In this document: positions 9,290-16,231 of the stretch, in pieces
Layout of the letters: each line of letters begins with the position of its first letter
Position numbering within the stretch: the first letter of the stretch is position 1
Origin: Nitrospirota bacterium
GTDB taxonomy: Bacteria; Nitrospirota; Thermodesulfovibrionia; Thermodesulfovibrionales; JdFR-88
Direction of reading: 5' to 3'
Assembly (NCBI GenBank): GCA_021812785.1
Contig: JAKAMR010000011.1
Coordinates: 1 to 36,961, forward strand
Length of the DNA stretch: 36,961 nt
Program-made: the position numbers and the translations under genes
The notes under the pieces: model-generated
The model's input: the letters and a program-made list of their open reading frames with translations, nothing else
The model's database searches: none
Told to the model about the DNA's origin: nothing

Positions 9290-9670
9290 TCAAATTCGGA
9301 GGTTTTTTTGTGAAGAATGAGACTTCAATGATGGGGGGCGGAAATTTGCTGGGCCCCGGTTAGCCAGGCTGTGGTTGGGAAACCCCGTTTCAAAGCCCGC
9401 CCGATATGTAATATAAGTCAATAAAACATTTTTTGTGTTTTTAATTTGCCCGGATTGGATTAGGGTATCCGGGAGCCTGTCGTCAATATTGATGGCCCGC
9501 CCCCAGGATGAAACCTCGTGTTCGCAGGTCCTGGCCGAATGCTCATGGGCTTCATATACGAATCCTGCCGATTCCGCAAAGCAGTAGCCTGAAAAAAAGA
9601 CAAGGGAAAACAAAATACAGATCGCGGCGCTTTTCAGATTGCGGGGCATCATACGATAAGTTAACCCCAT
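9290..9670 (-). CDS. Small secreted protein of unknown function, His/Cys-bearing N-terminus
   Basis: This 126-residue frame has a convincing signal peptide: basic start PRNLK, hydrophobic core ICILFSLVFFSGY and a C-F-A cleavage site. The mature chain begins E-S-A-G and soon carries EAHEHSARTCEHE, rich in His plus one Cys, which could bind a metal. The C-terminal third is Ser/Pro/Asn-rich and looks unstructured. The start is unsure: ATG 9670 has no clear ribosome site, while ATGs at 9652 and 9649 would also keep the signal peptide. It lies 122 bp upstream of the efflux operon on the same strand, so a periplasmic metal-related role is possible. I recognise no family. Confidence 0.45.
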   Translation of the reverse strand: MGLTYRMMPRNLKSAAICILFSLVFFSGYCFAESAGFVYEAHEHSARTCEHEVSSWGRAINIDDRLPDTLIQSGQIKNTKNVLLTYITYRAGFETGFPNHSLANRGPANFRPPSLKSHSSQKNLRI

Positions 9671-9729
9671 GCTCTGACTAAGTCAAGAAGTTTTAGATAT
9701 GAACGCATTGGATTTGCCCCGGTGGTTTG

Positions 9730-10431
9730 ATGTATGGTTTATATATGCCAAAGAAGAAGGGGAAAGGGCGCGAAAAGCCGGTTGCGGAGCCCGATGGCGG
9801 AGGGCTGGATTTTGGCCAATATCTGAACGCCGTTGATGGGGCCATCGAGTGCGGGTGCGATGAGGCCGGACGCGGCTCGGCCGCCGCTGAGGTCTATGTG
9901 GCCGCTGTCATCCTGGACCCCGGACGCCCCATTGAGGGGCTTGCCGATTCGAAGCTGCTGACCGCTGCCAGGCGGGAGGAACTAGCCTGTGAGATAAAAC
10001 TGAAAGCCCTTTCCTGGTGCATAGAGAAGGCAAGCCTTGAGGAAGTAGAAAAACTCAACGTCCTTCACGCCACGCTCCTCGCGTTCGAGCGTGCCGTTCG
10101 GGGATTGAATATAAAACCCGGCAGGGTGCTGATAGACGGCGACAAAGCCCCCAAAATGCCAGGCATGCAGGTACTGTGCGTCATCAGGGGGGACCGGCTG
10201 GTGCCCGCCATTAGCGCGGCCTCCATACTTGCCAAGGTGGCAAGGGATGAGGCAATGATGGGTTACCACCTCATGTATCCGGGGTATGGCTTCGATGTCC
10301 ATAAGGGATATCTTACGAAGGAGCACTTGCAGGCCTTAAGCAGGTTGGGGCCGTGCCCTATCCACCGGAAGACTTACCGGCCCGTGGAACGGCTCATTGA
10401 ATCACAGCCTGGATCGACCGGATTGTTTTGA
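9730..10431 (+). CDS. rnhB: Ribonuclease HII
   Basis: Cleaves the RNA strand of RNA:DNA hybrids 5' of single ribonucleotides in DNA. The catalytic set is complete: D-E in CGCDEAGRG (about 44-45), D in VLIDGD (about 136) and D in AKVARDEAM (about 173). The C-terminal HKGYLTKEH and HRKTY motifs are also typical. The segment after GRG is unusual: GSAAAEVYVAAV replaces the common GPLAGPVVAAAV. A Lys-rich N-terminal extension of about 35 residues precedes the domain. ATG 9730 follows a weak GGTGG site; TTG 9727 or ATG 9745 are alternatives. A Nudix gene follows after 7 bases, suggesting co-expression for nucleotide quality control. Confidence 0.93.
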   Translation: MYGLYMPKKKGKGREKPVAEPDGGGLDFGQYLNAVDGAIECGCDEAGRGSAAAEVYVAAVILDPGRPIEGLADSKLLTAARREELACEIKLKALSWCIEKASLEEVEKLNVLHATLLAFERAVRGLNIKPGRVLIDGDKAPKMPGMQVLCVIRGDRLVPAISAASILAKVARDEAMMGYHLMYPGYGFDVHKGYLTKEHLQALSRLGPCPIHRKTYRPVERLIESQPGSTGLF

Positions 10432-10438
10432 GCGGATT

Positions 10439-10837
10439 ATGAAGCAAAAATGCCTGCATGTTGCCTGCGCCATCGTGGAGAAAGACGGAAGGGTGCTTGC
10501 CGCACAGCGCGGCATTGCGATGAGCATGCCGCTTAAGTGGGAGTTTCCGGGAGGCAAGATCGAGCATGGGGAATCCCCTGAGGACTGCTTGAGGAGGGAG
10601 CTTGTAGAAGAGCTGGGTCTGAAGGTGAACGTGTCATATGCGCTTCCTCCGCACACGCACAGCTATGATACTTTCACTGTTACGCTCTATCCGTTTGTCT
10701 GCACCTTGGGCTCCGGCGAATTAACGGTTCATGAGCATGCCGCTGTTGCATGGTTTCCCCCGGAGGAACTGACCGTGCTTGACTGGGCGGAAGCGGACCT
10801 GCCGGTCATTAAAACCTATCTTTGGGAATCTCTTTAA
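10439..10837 (+). CDS. MutT-type Nudix hydrolase (probable 8-oxo-dGTP diphosphatase)
   Basis: The 132-residue single-domain protein starts MKQKCLHVACAIV, typical of MutT. It contains the full Nudix box: G-x5-E-x7-R-E-L-x-E-E-L-G-L around residues 36-58, giving Mg-dependent pyrophosphohydrolase activity on nucleotide substrates. The upstream KWEFPGG and downstream HTHSYDTFTVTLYPF segments are as in MutT 8-oxo-dGTPases. ATG 10439 with GAGCGGA just before it is preferred over a longer frame that would overlap rnhB. Substrate preference is inferred; other (d)NTP pyrophosphatases share this motif. Confidence 0.88.
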   Translation: MKQKCLHVACAIVEKDGRVLAAQRGIAMSMPLKWEFPGGKIEHGESPEDCLRRELVEELGLKVNVSYALPPHTHSYDTFTVTLYPFVCTLGSGELTVHEHAAVAWFPPEELTVLDWAEADLPVIKTYLWESL

Positions 10838-10874
10838 TGAAGATCAGTGGGGAATTTACAATAAGGGGGGTAAT

Positions 10875-11345
10875 ATGGATTCACTTAAAAAAATCTCGCC
10901 TGCCTTATACGGGATAATAATCATCTGTTTTTTCATGCCGTTTACCACCGCGAGCTGCAGCGGACAGAAATTTTTGACCCTGACCGGCTTCCAGATGGTG
11001 ACCGGAACGGCCGTCAGACAGCCAAATATGTTTGGACAAGAAAGAAAGCCGGAAAAGATCAGGCCGGAGGGCTATGCCGTTGCGGCATTTTTGCTTGCTG
11101 TTGCAGGGCTGGCCATAAGCTTATCCAGGAACAAAAAAGCTAATTTTTATTCAGCTGTAGTGTCGGCCGGAGGGGTGGTTTCCCTTCTTTTGCTTAAAAC
11201 AAAACTGGACCAGGACGTAATAAACAGCGGCCAGGGGCTCATCCAGCTCGAATATAATTTCGGGTATTGGATTTCTTTCTTTGCTTTTATTTTGTCTATT
11301 GTGTTGAACGGTTATATCTATCAGCAATCTGAAAGGAAGACATGA
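10875..11345 (+). CDS. Integral membrane protein of unknown function, about four helices
   Basis: ATG 10875 has an excellent G-rich ribosome site (GGGGGG, 10865-10870). The 156-residue product has hydrophobic segments near residues 8-25, 64-82, 92-105 and 128-148. A polar loop after the first helix contains CSGQKFLTLTGFQMVTGT. This sequence pattern (F-T-T-A-S-C-S-G-Q-K) recurs in small uncharacterised membrane proteins, but I cannot assign a function. It follows the Nudix gene by 37 bases and converges with panD, so it is likely the end of the rnhB transcript. Confidence 0.75.
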   Translation: MDSLKKISPALYGIIIICFFMPFTTASCSGQKFLTLTGFQMVTGTAVRQPNMFGQERKPEKIRPEGYAVAAFLLAVAGLAISLSRNKKANFYSAVVSAGGVVSLLLLKTKLDQDVINSGQGLIQLEYNFGYWISFFAFILSIVLNGYIYQQSERKT

Positions 11346-11375
11346 AAGGGGAACTCAGGGGAGGCACGAGCACTG

Positions 11376-11732
11376 CTACTTCTTTATCTGCTCCTTGACC
11401 CGGTTTTTTTCGTCCAGCTTCAGGATGACGGGCTTGAATCCGGCTGCCTCGTTCCCGCTTATGTAGCAGTAGCTGAAGATGACGACCCTGTCCCCTACGA
11501 CGCCTTTTCTTGCGGTGGGGCCGTTAAGGCATATCTCGCCCTTTTTGCCGGGGATAACGTACGTATCGAAGCGCTCTCCGTTATTGACATTGCTCACCGA
11601 GACCTTCTCAAAAGGCAGGATGCCCGTCTTCTTAAGCAGGTCCGAATCTATGGTGATGCTGCCCTCGTAATTGATGTCCGCCTGGGTAACGGTTGCCATG
11701 TGGAGCTTTGCTCTCAGAAAAGACCGTAACAT
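11376..11732 (-). CDS. panD: Aspartate 1-decarboxylase precursor
   Basis: Makes beta-alanine from L-aspartate for pantothenate and CoA. The 118-residue zymogen has the self-cleavage site N-Y-E-G-S-I-T-I-D at 21-29. Cleavage between Gly24 and Ser25 yields the pyruvoyl cofactor on Ser25. LRAKLHMATVT at the start, NGERFDTYVI and LNGPTARKG are also family-specific. GAGGGA precedes the ATG. It follows gatC by 15 bases. Together with coaD at 26.6 kb the window holds two CoA-pathway genes, though not adjacent. Confidence 0.96.
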   Translation of the reverse strand: MLRSFLRAKLHMATVTQADINYEGSITIDSDLLKKTGILPFEKVSVSNVNNGERFDTYVIPGKKGEICLNGPTARKGVVGDRVVIFSYCYISGNEAAGFKPVILKLDEKNRVKEQIKK

Positions 11733-11747
11733 CTTTTTCCCTCGCGC

Positions 11748-12032
11748 CTATTCTATTATCCTGGGGACTCTGTAAAAGCCGTCTTTCGGGTCCGGGGCGT
11801 TTCTGAGGGCATCTTCCACCGGGAAACAGACGGAGGTCTTGTCCTCCCGCATTACGTTTTGCAGGTCCAGCACATGGGATGTTGGCTCTATCCCGCCGGT
11901 TTCCAGTTCCTTCAGTTTCTCAACGTACTGGAGTATTCCGTTTAGCTGGCTTGAATAGAGGCCCACTTCCTCGTCCGTAAGCGAGAGCCTTGAAAGTTTC
12001 GCTATGTTCATTACGTCTTTACGTTCGATCAT
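11748..12032 (-). CDS. gatC: Asp-tRNA(Asn)/Glu-tRNA(Gln) amidotransferase subunit C
   Basis: The small GatC subunit stabilises the GatCAB complex, which converts mischarged Glu-tRNA(Gln) or Asp-tRNA(Asn). The 94-residue length and motifs VMNIAKLSRLSLTDEE, LNGILQYVEKLKELET, PTSHVLDLQNVMRED and a C-terminal FYRVPRIIE are diagnostic. GGAGAAAA lies before the ATG. GatA and GatB are not in this window; instead gatC sits between pcrA and panD in one minus-strand operon (gap 39 bp from pcrA). Confidence 0.95.
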   Translation of the reverse strand: MIERKDVMNIAKLSRLSLTDEEVGLYSSQLNGILQYVEKLKELETGGIEPTSHVLDLQNVMREDKTSVCFPVEDALRNAPDPKDGFYRVPRIIE

Positions 12033-12071
12033 CGGATTTTTTCTCCGTAAAAAGAAATAATAAAGATTATA

Positions 12072-14165
12072 TCACCCGCGCAGGGTTTCAAGATTGGCGA
12101 ATTTGACGCAAAGCTTTTTTACCCCTACAGCCGGGAAATTCACCGTCACCTTGGATTCCTCTCCCTCCCCATAGCAGTCCCTTACGATGCCCACACCCCA
12201 CTTGGGATGCTTTACGCGTGTGCCGGCAACGTATGGGGACGGGATGGCCGGGGGCATCTTGGGCTCCTCCTTGCGCACGATGTGGCGGGGAGTCTTTTCG
12301 ACCATATGGAACAATTCTTTGGGGATGTCCTGGAGAAACCGGGAAGGTTTTTGTTCCTTCACTTTCTCGAACATCCGCCTGCTTCTGGAGCCTGTCAGCG
12401 CCAATATATCCTTGGCCCTTGTCATGCCGACGTACAGGAGGCGCCTTTCCTCGGCGACTTCCTCCGGGGTCTGGGCCTTTAGATAGGGCAGGAGACCCTC
12501 TTCAAGCCCGGCTATAAATACCACAGGGAATTCGAGTCCCTTGGCGCTGTGCAGCGTTATCAGAGAGACGTGGCCCTCCTGGCCCGAGTCGTCGGTGCCG
12601 CTGGCAAGCGAAAGCCTGTCCGCAAAATCCTTTATGTCCTTTCCAGTGGCGGAGGCTATAAACTCGTTTATATTTGCCACCCTGTCATCGTCCAGTCCTT
12701 CAGTATAGGAGACCGTCTCCAGGATGTCCTTTATAAGGGCGGAGGCATCCTTGTGTTTGCCTTCCGACAGCTTCTCGATTATATTTACAAATCCCTCCAG
12801 CTTCTCCTTCATGGAGGATGCAAGCGCGGCCGAACGAAGCAGGCTTTTTATGGAGGTGTAGAGACTCAGGGTTTTTTTCTTTGCATGCTGTTCCACTTTG
12901 GTGAGGGTGGAAGCGCCTATGCCTCTCTGGGGACAGTTGATTATCCGCCTTAAGGAGACATTGTCGTCCCTGTTAAGCACAAGCTTCATGTAGGCCGTTA
13001 TGTCTTTTATCTCTCTTCTCTGGTAAAAGCTTATGCCGCCCATCACTTTGTAAGGGATACCCTCTGACTGCAGGTGGTCCTCGATCGCCCTGGACTGGGT
13101 GTTCACCCTGTAAAGCACCGCGAAGTCGCCATATTCGTAATTGTTTTTTAAATAAACCTCTCTTATGGTCTTGGCGATATGGCGGGCCTCTTCCTCCTCC
13201 GAATCGAGCCAGCAGAAGCAGACTGTTTCACCTGCCCCCTTGTCCGTCCACAGTTTTTTCTCGTGGCGCATGCTGTTTTTACTGATAACGCTTCCGGACA
13301 CGTCAAGGATGTTCTGGGTGCACCGGTAGCTCCTTTCGAGCTTTATGACCCTGGCATCTGAAAAGTCCTTCTGGAAATTTATTATGTTGCTTATATCAGC
13401 GCCCCTGAACCGGTAGATGCTCTGGTCATCATCACCCACCACACAGATGTTCCTGTGCGCCCCGGCCAGGTTCTTAAGGAGCCTGTATTGAGCAGCGTTG
13501 GTGTCCTGAAACTCGTCCACCAGGATATGCTCAAAGAGGTTCTGGTATTTTTTCAGGATATCAGGGTGCTCCTCGAAGAGCCTTATCACCAACATTATAA
13601 GATCATCGAAATCAAGCGCGCTGCTCTTCTTGAGCTCATCCTGATACCTCATGTAAACCTTGGCAAGCCGCTCCTCGAACCCGAAGCCGTCCGAACGGGA
13701 GAGGAATTCCTCCGGTTTTATAAGAGAGGATTTCAGGCAGCTTATCTTCGAGAGCACGCCCCTGTAAAGGGCTTCATAAAGGTTGAGCTCTTTCAGGATA
13801 TGGCGGATAAGGCTAAGCTGGTCGGCATCGTCATAAATGGAAAAATCATTGCTGTAGCCCAGCAGGCCTATCTCTTTTCTGAGGATCTTTACACATTGGG
13901 AATGGAATGTGCCTATCCAGCATTGTCTCAGGTCCTTGCCAAGGAGCGCGCAGATGCGCTCTTTCATCTCACCTGCGGCCTTGTTGGTAAACGTGACGGT
14001 GAATATCTGCGCCGGCGAACTTTTCTTTGACAGATGGGCGAACCGGTGGGTTATCGTCCTGGTCTTTCCGCTCCCGGCCCCGGCCAATATCAGAAGGGGT
14101 CCGTCCGAATGGGCAATCGCCTCCCTCTGCTGCGGGTTTAAATCCGAAAGATTATTTTTAGACAT
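12072..14165 (-). CDS. pcrA: ATP-dependent DNA helicase, UvrD/PcrA family
   Basis: A 697-residue superfamily 1A 3'-5' helicase for repair and replication restart. Walker A is AGAGSGKT (28-35), motif Ia TFTNKAAGEMKER (about 58-70), Walker B VDEFQDT (216-222), motif III GDDDQSIYRFRGAD. Motif VI is RRLLYVGMTRAK near residue 570. The C-terminal tail has the PcrA/UvrD Tudor-like element RVKHPKWGVGIV. ATG 14165 has its ribosome site (CAGGGG) inside the upstream micro-ORF repeat, and that micro-ORF ends 8 bases into pcrA. Translation of pcrA is therefore probably coupled to it. Confidence 0.95.
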   Translation of the reverse strand: MSKNNLSDLNPQQREAIAHSDGPLLILAGAGSGKTRTITHRFAHLSKKSSPAQIFTVTFTNKAAGEMKERICALLGKDLRQCWIGTFHSQCVKILRKEIGLLGYSNDFSIYDDADQLSLIRHILKELNLYEALYRGVLSKISCLKSSLIKPEEFLSRSDGFGFEERLAKVYMRYQDELKKSSALDFDDLIMLVIRLFEEHPDILKKYQNLFEHILVDEFQDTNAAQYRLLKNLAGAHRNICVVGDDDQSIYRFRGADISNIINFQKDFSDARVIKLERSYRCTQNILDVSGSVISKNSMRHEKKLWTDKGAGETVCFCWLDSEEEEARHIAKTIREVYLKNNYEYGDFAVLYRVNTQSRAIEDHLQSEGIPYKVMGGISFYQRREIKDITAYMKLVLNRDDNVSLRRIINCPQRGIGASTLTKVEQHAKKKTLSLYTSIKSLLRSAALASSMKEKLEGFVNIIEKLSEGKHKDASALIKDILETVSYTEGLDDDRVANINEFIASATGKDIKDFADRLSLASGTDDSGQEGHVSLITLHSAKGLEFPVVFIAGLEEGLLPYLKAQTPEEVAEERRLLYVGMTRAKDILALTGSRSRRMFEKVKEQKPSRFLQDIPKELFHMVEKTPRHIVRKEEPKMPPAIPSPYVAGTRVKHPKWGVGIVRDCYGEGEESKVTVNFPAVGVKKLCVKFANLETLRG

Positions 14166-14235
14166 CTTTTAAACCCCTGCGGAATTTCGAATATGGGGAT
14201 CGCTGGTCCTCGCTTAAAAATAATTCGCTATTCAT
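14158..14235 (-). CDS. Micro-ORF of 25 residues overlapping the pcrA start (repeat copy 2)
   Basis: ATG 14235 is preceded by AGGGAATAAAA, a good ribosome site. The peptide starts M-N-S-E-L-F-L and later reads RSPYSKFRRGLK. Its TAA stop (14160-14158) lies just inside pcrA, whose ATG (14165) is in another frame, so the two overlap by 8 bases. Its own start overlaps the stop of the upstream micro-ORF. The S-P-Y-S-K-F stretch aligns with S-L-H-S-I-P in the upstream copy. It looks like a translated leader coupled to pcrA; no function is known. Confidence 0.4.
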   Translation of the reverse strand: MNSELFLSEDQRSPYSKFRRGLKDV

Positions 14236-14317
14236 TTTTATTCCCTGTGGGAATCGAATGTAGGGATTTTTTTGATTCATTCGGATTCGCTCGCTCCAAA
14301 GTGTGCTCGCTATTCAT
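14228..14317 (-). CDS. Micro-ORF of 29 residues, first ORF after the candidate pcrA-operon promoter (repeat copy 1)
   Basis: ATG 14317 has GAGGGCAGG just upstream. The peptide begins M-N-S-E-H-T-L-E-R-A-N and contains KKSLHSIPTGNK before its TAG stop (14230-14228). That stop is embedded in the start region of the next micro-ORF (ATGAATAG). A homologous peptide in the same frame is found at 23184-23279 (M-D-S-E, G-R-A-S, S-L-H-S-M-P-G-G-H-K-S-E). Conservation at residue level with in-frame indels argues for translation rather than a purely structural repeat. Confidence 0.42.
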   Translation of the reverse strand: MNSEHTLERANPNESKKSLHSIPTGNKNE

Positions 14318-14332
14318 TTTCGCCTGCCCTCA

Positions 14333-14362
14333 ATAATAGCATAATTGCTTGATTTTAATCAA
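14333..14362 (-). promoter_or_regulatory. Candidate sigma-70 promoter for micro-ORFs and pcrA-gatC-panD
   Basis: On the minus strand TTGATT (14362-14357) is followed after 18 bp by TATTAT (14338-14333, five of six matches to TATAAT). The predicted start near 14326 leaves a leader of only about 9 bases before the first micro-ORF. The -35 lies within the palindrome listed next. Confidence 0.45.
14349..14362. promoter_or_regulatory. FNR/CRP-family-like palindrome TTGAT-N4-ATCAA
   Basis: TTGATTTTAATCAA matches the FNR consensus TTGAT-N4-ATCAA exactly in both half-sites. It overlaps the -35 of the candidate pcrA-operon promoter, a position that would favour repression by a bound regulator. It also lies only 26 bases after the glmS stop. 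The match is direct; its use in vivo is inference. Confidence 0.45.
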
Positions 14363-14387
14363 AAACTTTTCGTTAAGACAATGCGGC

Positions 14388-16229
14388 TCATTCCACCGTG
14401 ACGCTTTTTGCCAGGTTTCTTGGCTGGTCTACGTCACACCCCCTGAGAATCCCTATATAGTAAGCAAGAAGTTGGAGCGGCACCGCCATAAGGGCCGCAC
14501 CGAGGAACCGGTTTGACACGGGCACTATAAAAACGCCGTTTGAAACAGCTTCCAGTTCCTTGTCCTCCCCGTCGGTGACCAGCAGTATCCTGGCGTTCCT
14601 GCTCCTGACCTCTTCCATGTTGGAGAGGATCTTCTCTCTAAGAGCACTTTGTGAAGGCAGGAGGAAGAGGGCCGGCATGTCTTCGTCTATGAGGGCTATG
14701 GGGCCGTGCTTCATCTCACCCGCCGGGTAGCCCTCAGCGTGTATATATGATATTTCCTTTAGTTTAAGGGCGCCCTCAAGCGCCACCGGATAATCGATGC
14801 CGCGGCCGAGGAAAAGAAAATGCTCTTTCTTGAAATATCCCTTGGCTATCTTCTCCATCTCAAGCTTCCGCGAGAGTATGGCCTCTATCTTGGCGGGAAG
14901 CTCCATAAGGTCCTGGGAGAGGTCTCTGAACTGCTCCACGCTCATGTTCCCTTTCGCGCGGGCTGCGGACATGGCCAGCAGATAAAGCCCCACCATCTGG
15001 GTCATGAAGGTCTTTGTGGACGCCACACCTATTTCAGGCCCGCCCCTGGTGAAAAAAACGGAGCCTGCCTCCCTTGCCGCCGTGCTTCCCATCACGTTTG
15101 TTATGGCCAGCGTCTTTGCTCCAGATTTTCTGGCAAGTTTCAGGGCCGCAAGCGTGTCTGCCGTCTCGCCGGACTGCGTTATTGCTATAAAGAGCTCGCT
15201 GCCTTTCAGTATCGGGTCCCTATACCTGAACTCCGATGCTATGTCCACCTCCACGGGGATTCGCGCCATCTGCTCTATCATGTATTTTCCGGCAAGTCCC
15301 GCGTGCCAGGATGTGCCGCACGCGATTATGACCACCTTCTGTATAGTCTTCAACTCTTCAAGGGTCAATCCGAACTCCTCAAGGTTGACCTCCTCTGCGC
15401 CTGAACCCAGTCTGCCCCTGATGGTGTCTGCCACGGCGCGGGGCTGTTCGTGGATCTCCTTCAGCATGAAGTGCTTGTGTCCGCCTTTTTCCGCCATGCC
15501 CTGGCTGAAAGGCAGTACGCAAAGGTTTTTGGAGGATGACTCTCCGCTTGCGATGCTGAGGATATTAAAGCCCTCCGGTGTGACGACCGCCATCTCTCCG
15601 TCTTCCAGAAAAAGGGCCTTGTTGGTATGGGCTATGAATGCCGATGCGTCTGACGAGATGAAGAATTCTCCCTCTCCAACCCCAAGCACAAGCGGGCTGT
15701 CCTTTTTTACGCCTATTATCTTCCAGGGCTCGGCCGCATGCATAATGGCAAGGGCGTATGCGCCTTTCAGCTCGCTGACCGCGACCCTCACCGCCTCCTC
15801 AAAAGGCAGGTTGCGGGAGTGCAGGTTTATCAGGTGGCAGATTACCTCCGTATCCGTTTCAGAGGCGAACTCGAAGCCGTCTGCCTTCAGTTTCTTTCTC
15901 AGGGATTGGTAATTTTCTATTATCCCGTTATGCACCAGCACGATGCGGCCGGATTTGTGGGGATGCGCATTTTTCTCAGACGGCCCTCCGTGGGTAGCCC
16001 ATCTTGTGTGGCCTATGACCGCGCCTGAAAATTTCTCACCGGGCTCCCTTTCACCAAGAATGCCTTCGAGCCGGCTTATTTTTCCTGCTGAGCGCACCGT
16101 TCTTACGGAACCCTCTTCTATGAAAGCCACGCCCGCGGAATCATATCCCCTGTATTCAAGGCGTTTAAGGCCGTCTATTACGACGGACAGGGAGTTTTTA
16201 GGGCCTATATAGCCTATGATCCCGCACAT
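14388..16229 (-). CDS. glmS: Glutamine--fructose-6-phosphate aminotransferase (isomerizing)
   Basis: Makes glucosamine-6-phosphate from fructose-6-phosphate and glutamine, the first step to UDP-GlcNAc. At 613 residues it has the N-terminal glutaminase domain with catalytic Cys2 (MCGIIGYIG), GYDSAGVA, GHTRWATHG and HNGIIENY. Two SIS sugar-isomerase domains follow, with IACGTSWHAG, ITQSGETADT, GRGIDYPVALEGALKLKE and the C-terminal DVDQPRNLAKSVTVE. The ribosome site GGAGGCGC lies at the end of glmU, 2 bases from its stop, so both are co-translated. No glmS ribozyme could be placed in the 2-base gap. Confidence 0.97.
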   Translation of the reverse strand: MCGIIGYIGPKNSLSVVIDGLKRLEYRGYDSAGVAFIEEGSVRTVRSAGKISRLEGILGEREPGEKFSGAVIGHTRWATHGGPSEKNAHPHKSGRIVLVHNGIIENYQSLRKKLKADGFEFASETDTEVICHLINLHSRNLPFEEAVRVAVSELKGAYALAIMHAAEPWKIIGVKKDSPLVLGVGEGEFFISSDASAFIAHTNKALFLEDGEMAVVTPEGFNILSIASGESSSKNLCVLPFSQGMAEKGGHKHFMLKEIHEQPRAVADTIRGRLGSGAEEVNLEEFGLTLEELKTIQKVVIIACGTSWHAGLAGKYMIEQMARIPVEVDIASEFRYRDPILKGSELFIAITQSGETADTLAALKLARKSGAKTLAITNVMGSTAAREAGSVFFTRGGPEIGVASTKTFMTQMVGLYLLAMSAARAKGNMSVEQFRDLSQDLMELPAKIEAILSRKLEMEKIAKGYFKKEHFLFLGRGIDYPVALEGALKLKEISYIHAEGYPAGEMKHGPIALIDEDMPALFLLPSQSALREKILSNMEEVRSRNARILLVTDGEDKELEAVSNGVFIVPVSNRFLGAALMAVPLQLLAYYIGILRGCDVDQPRNLAKSVTVE

Positions 16230-16231
16230 TT

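Noticed and set aside
15004..15912. 302-codon plus-strand frame opposite glmS
   Set aside because: Antisense shadow with Ser/Ala-rich composition, no ribosome site, glmS itself is unambiguous.
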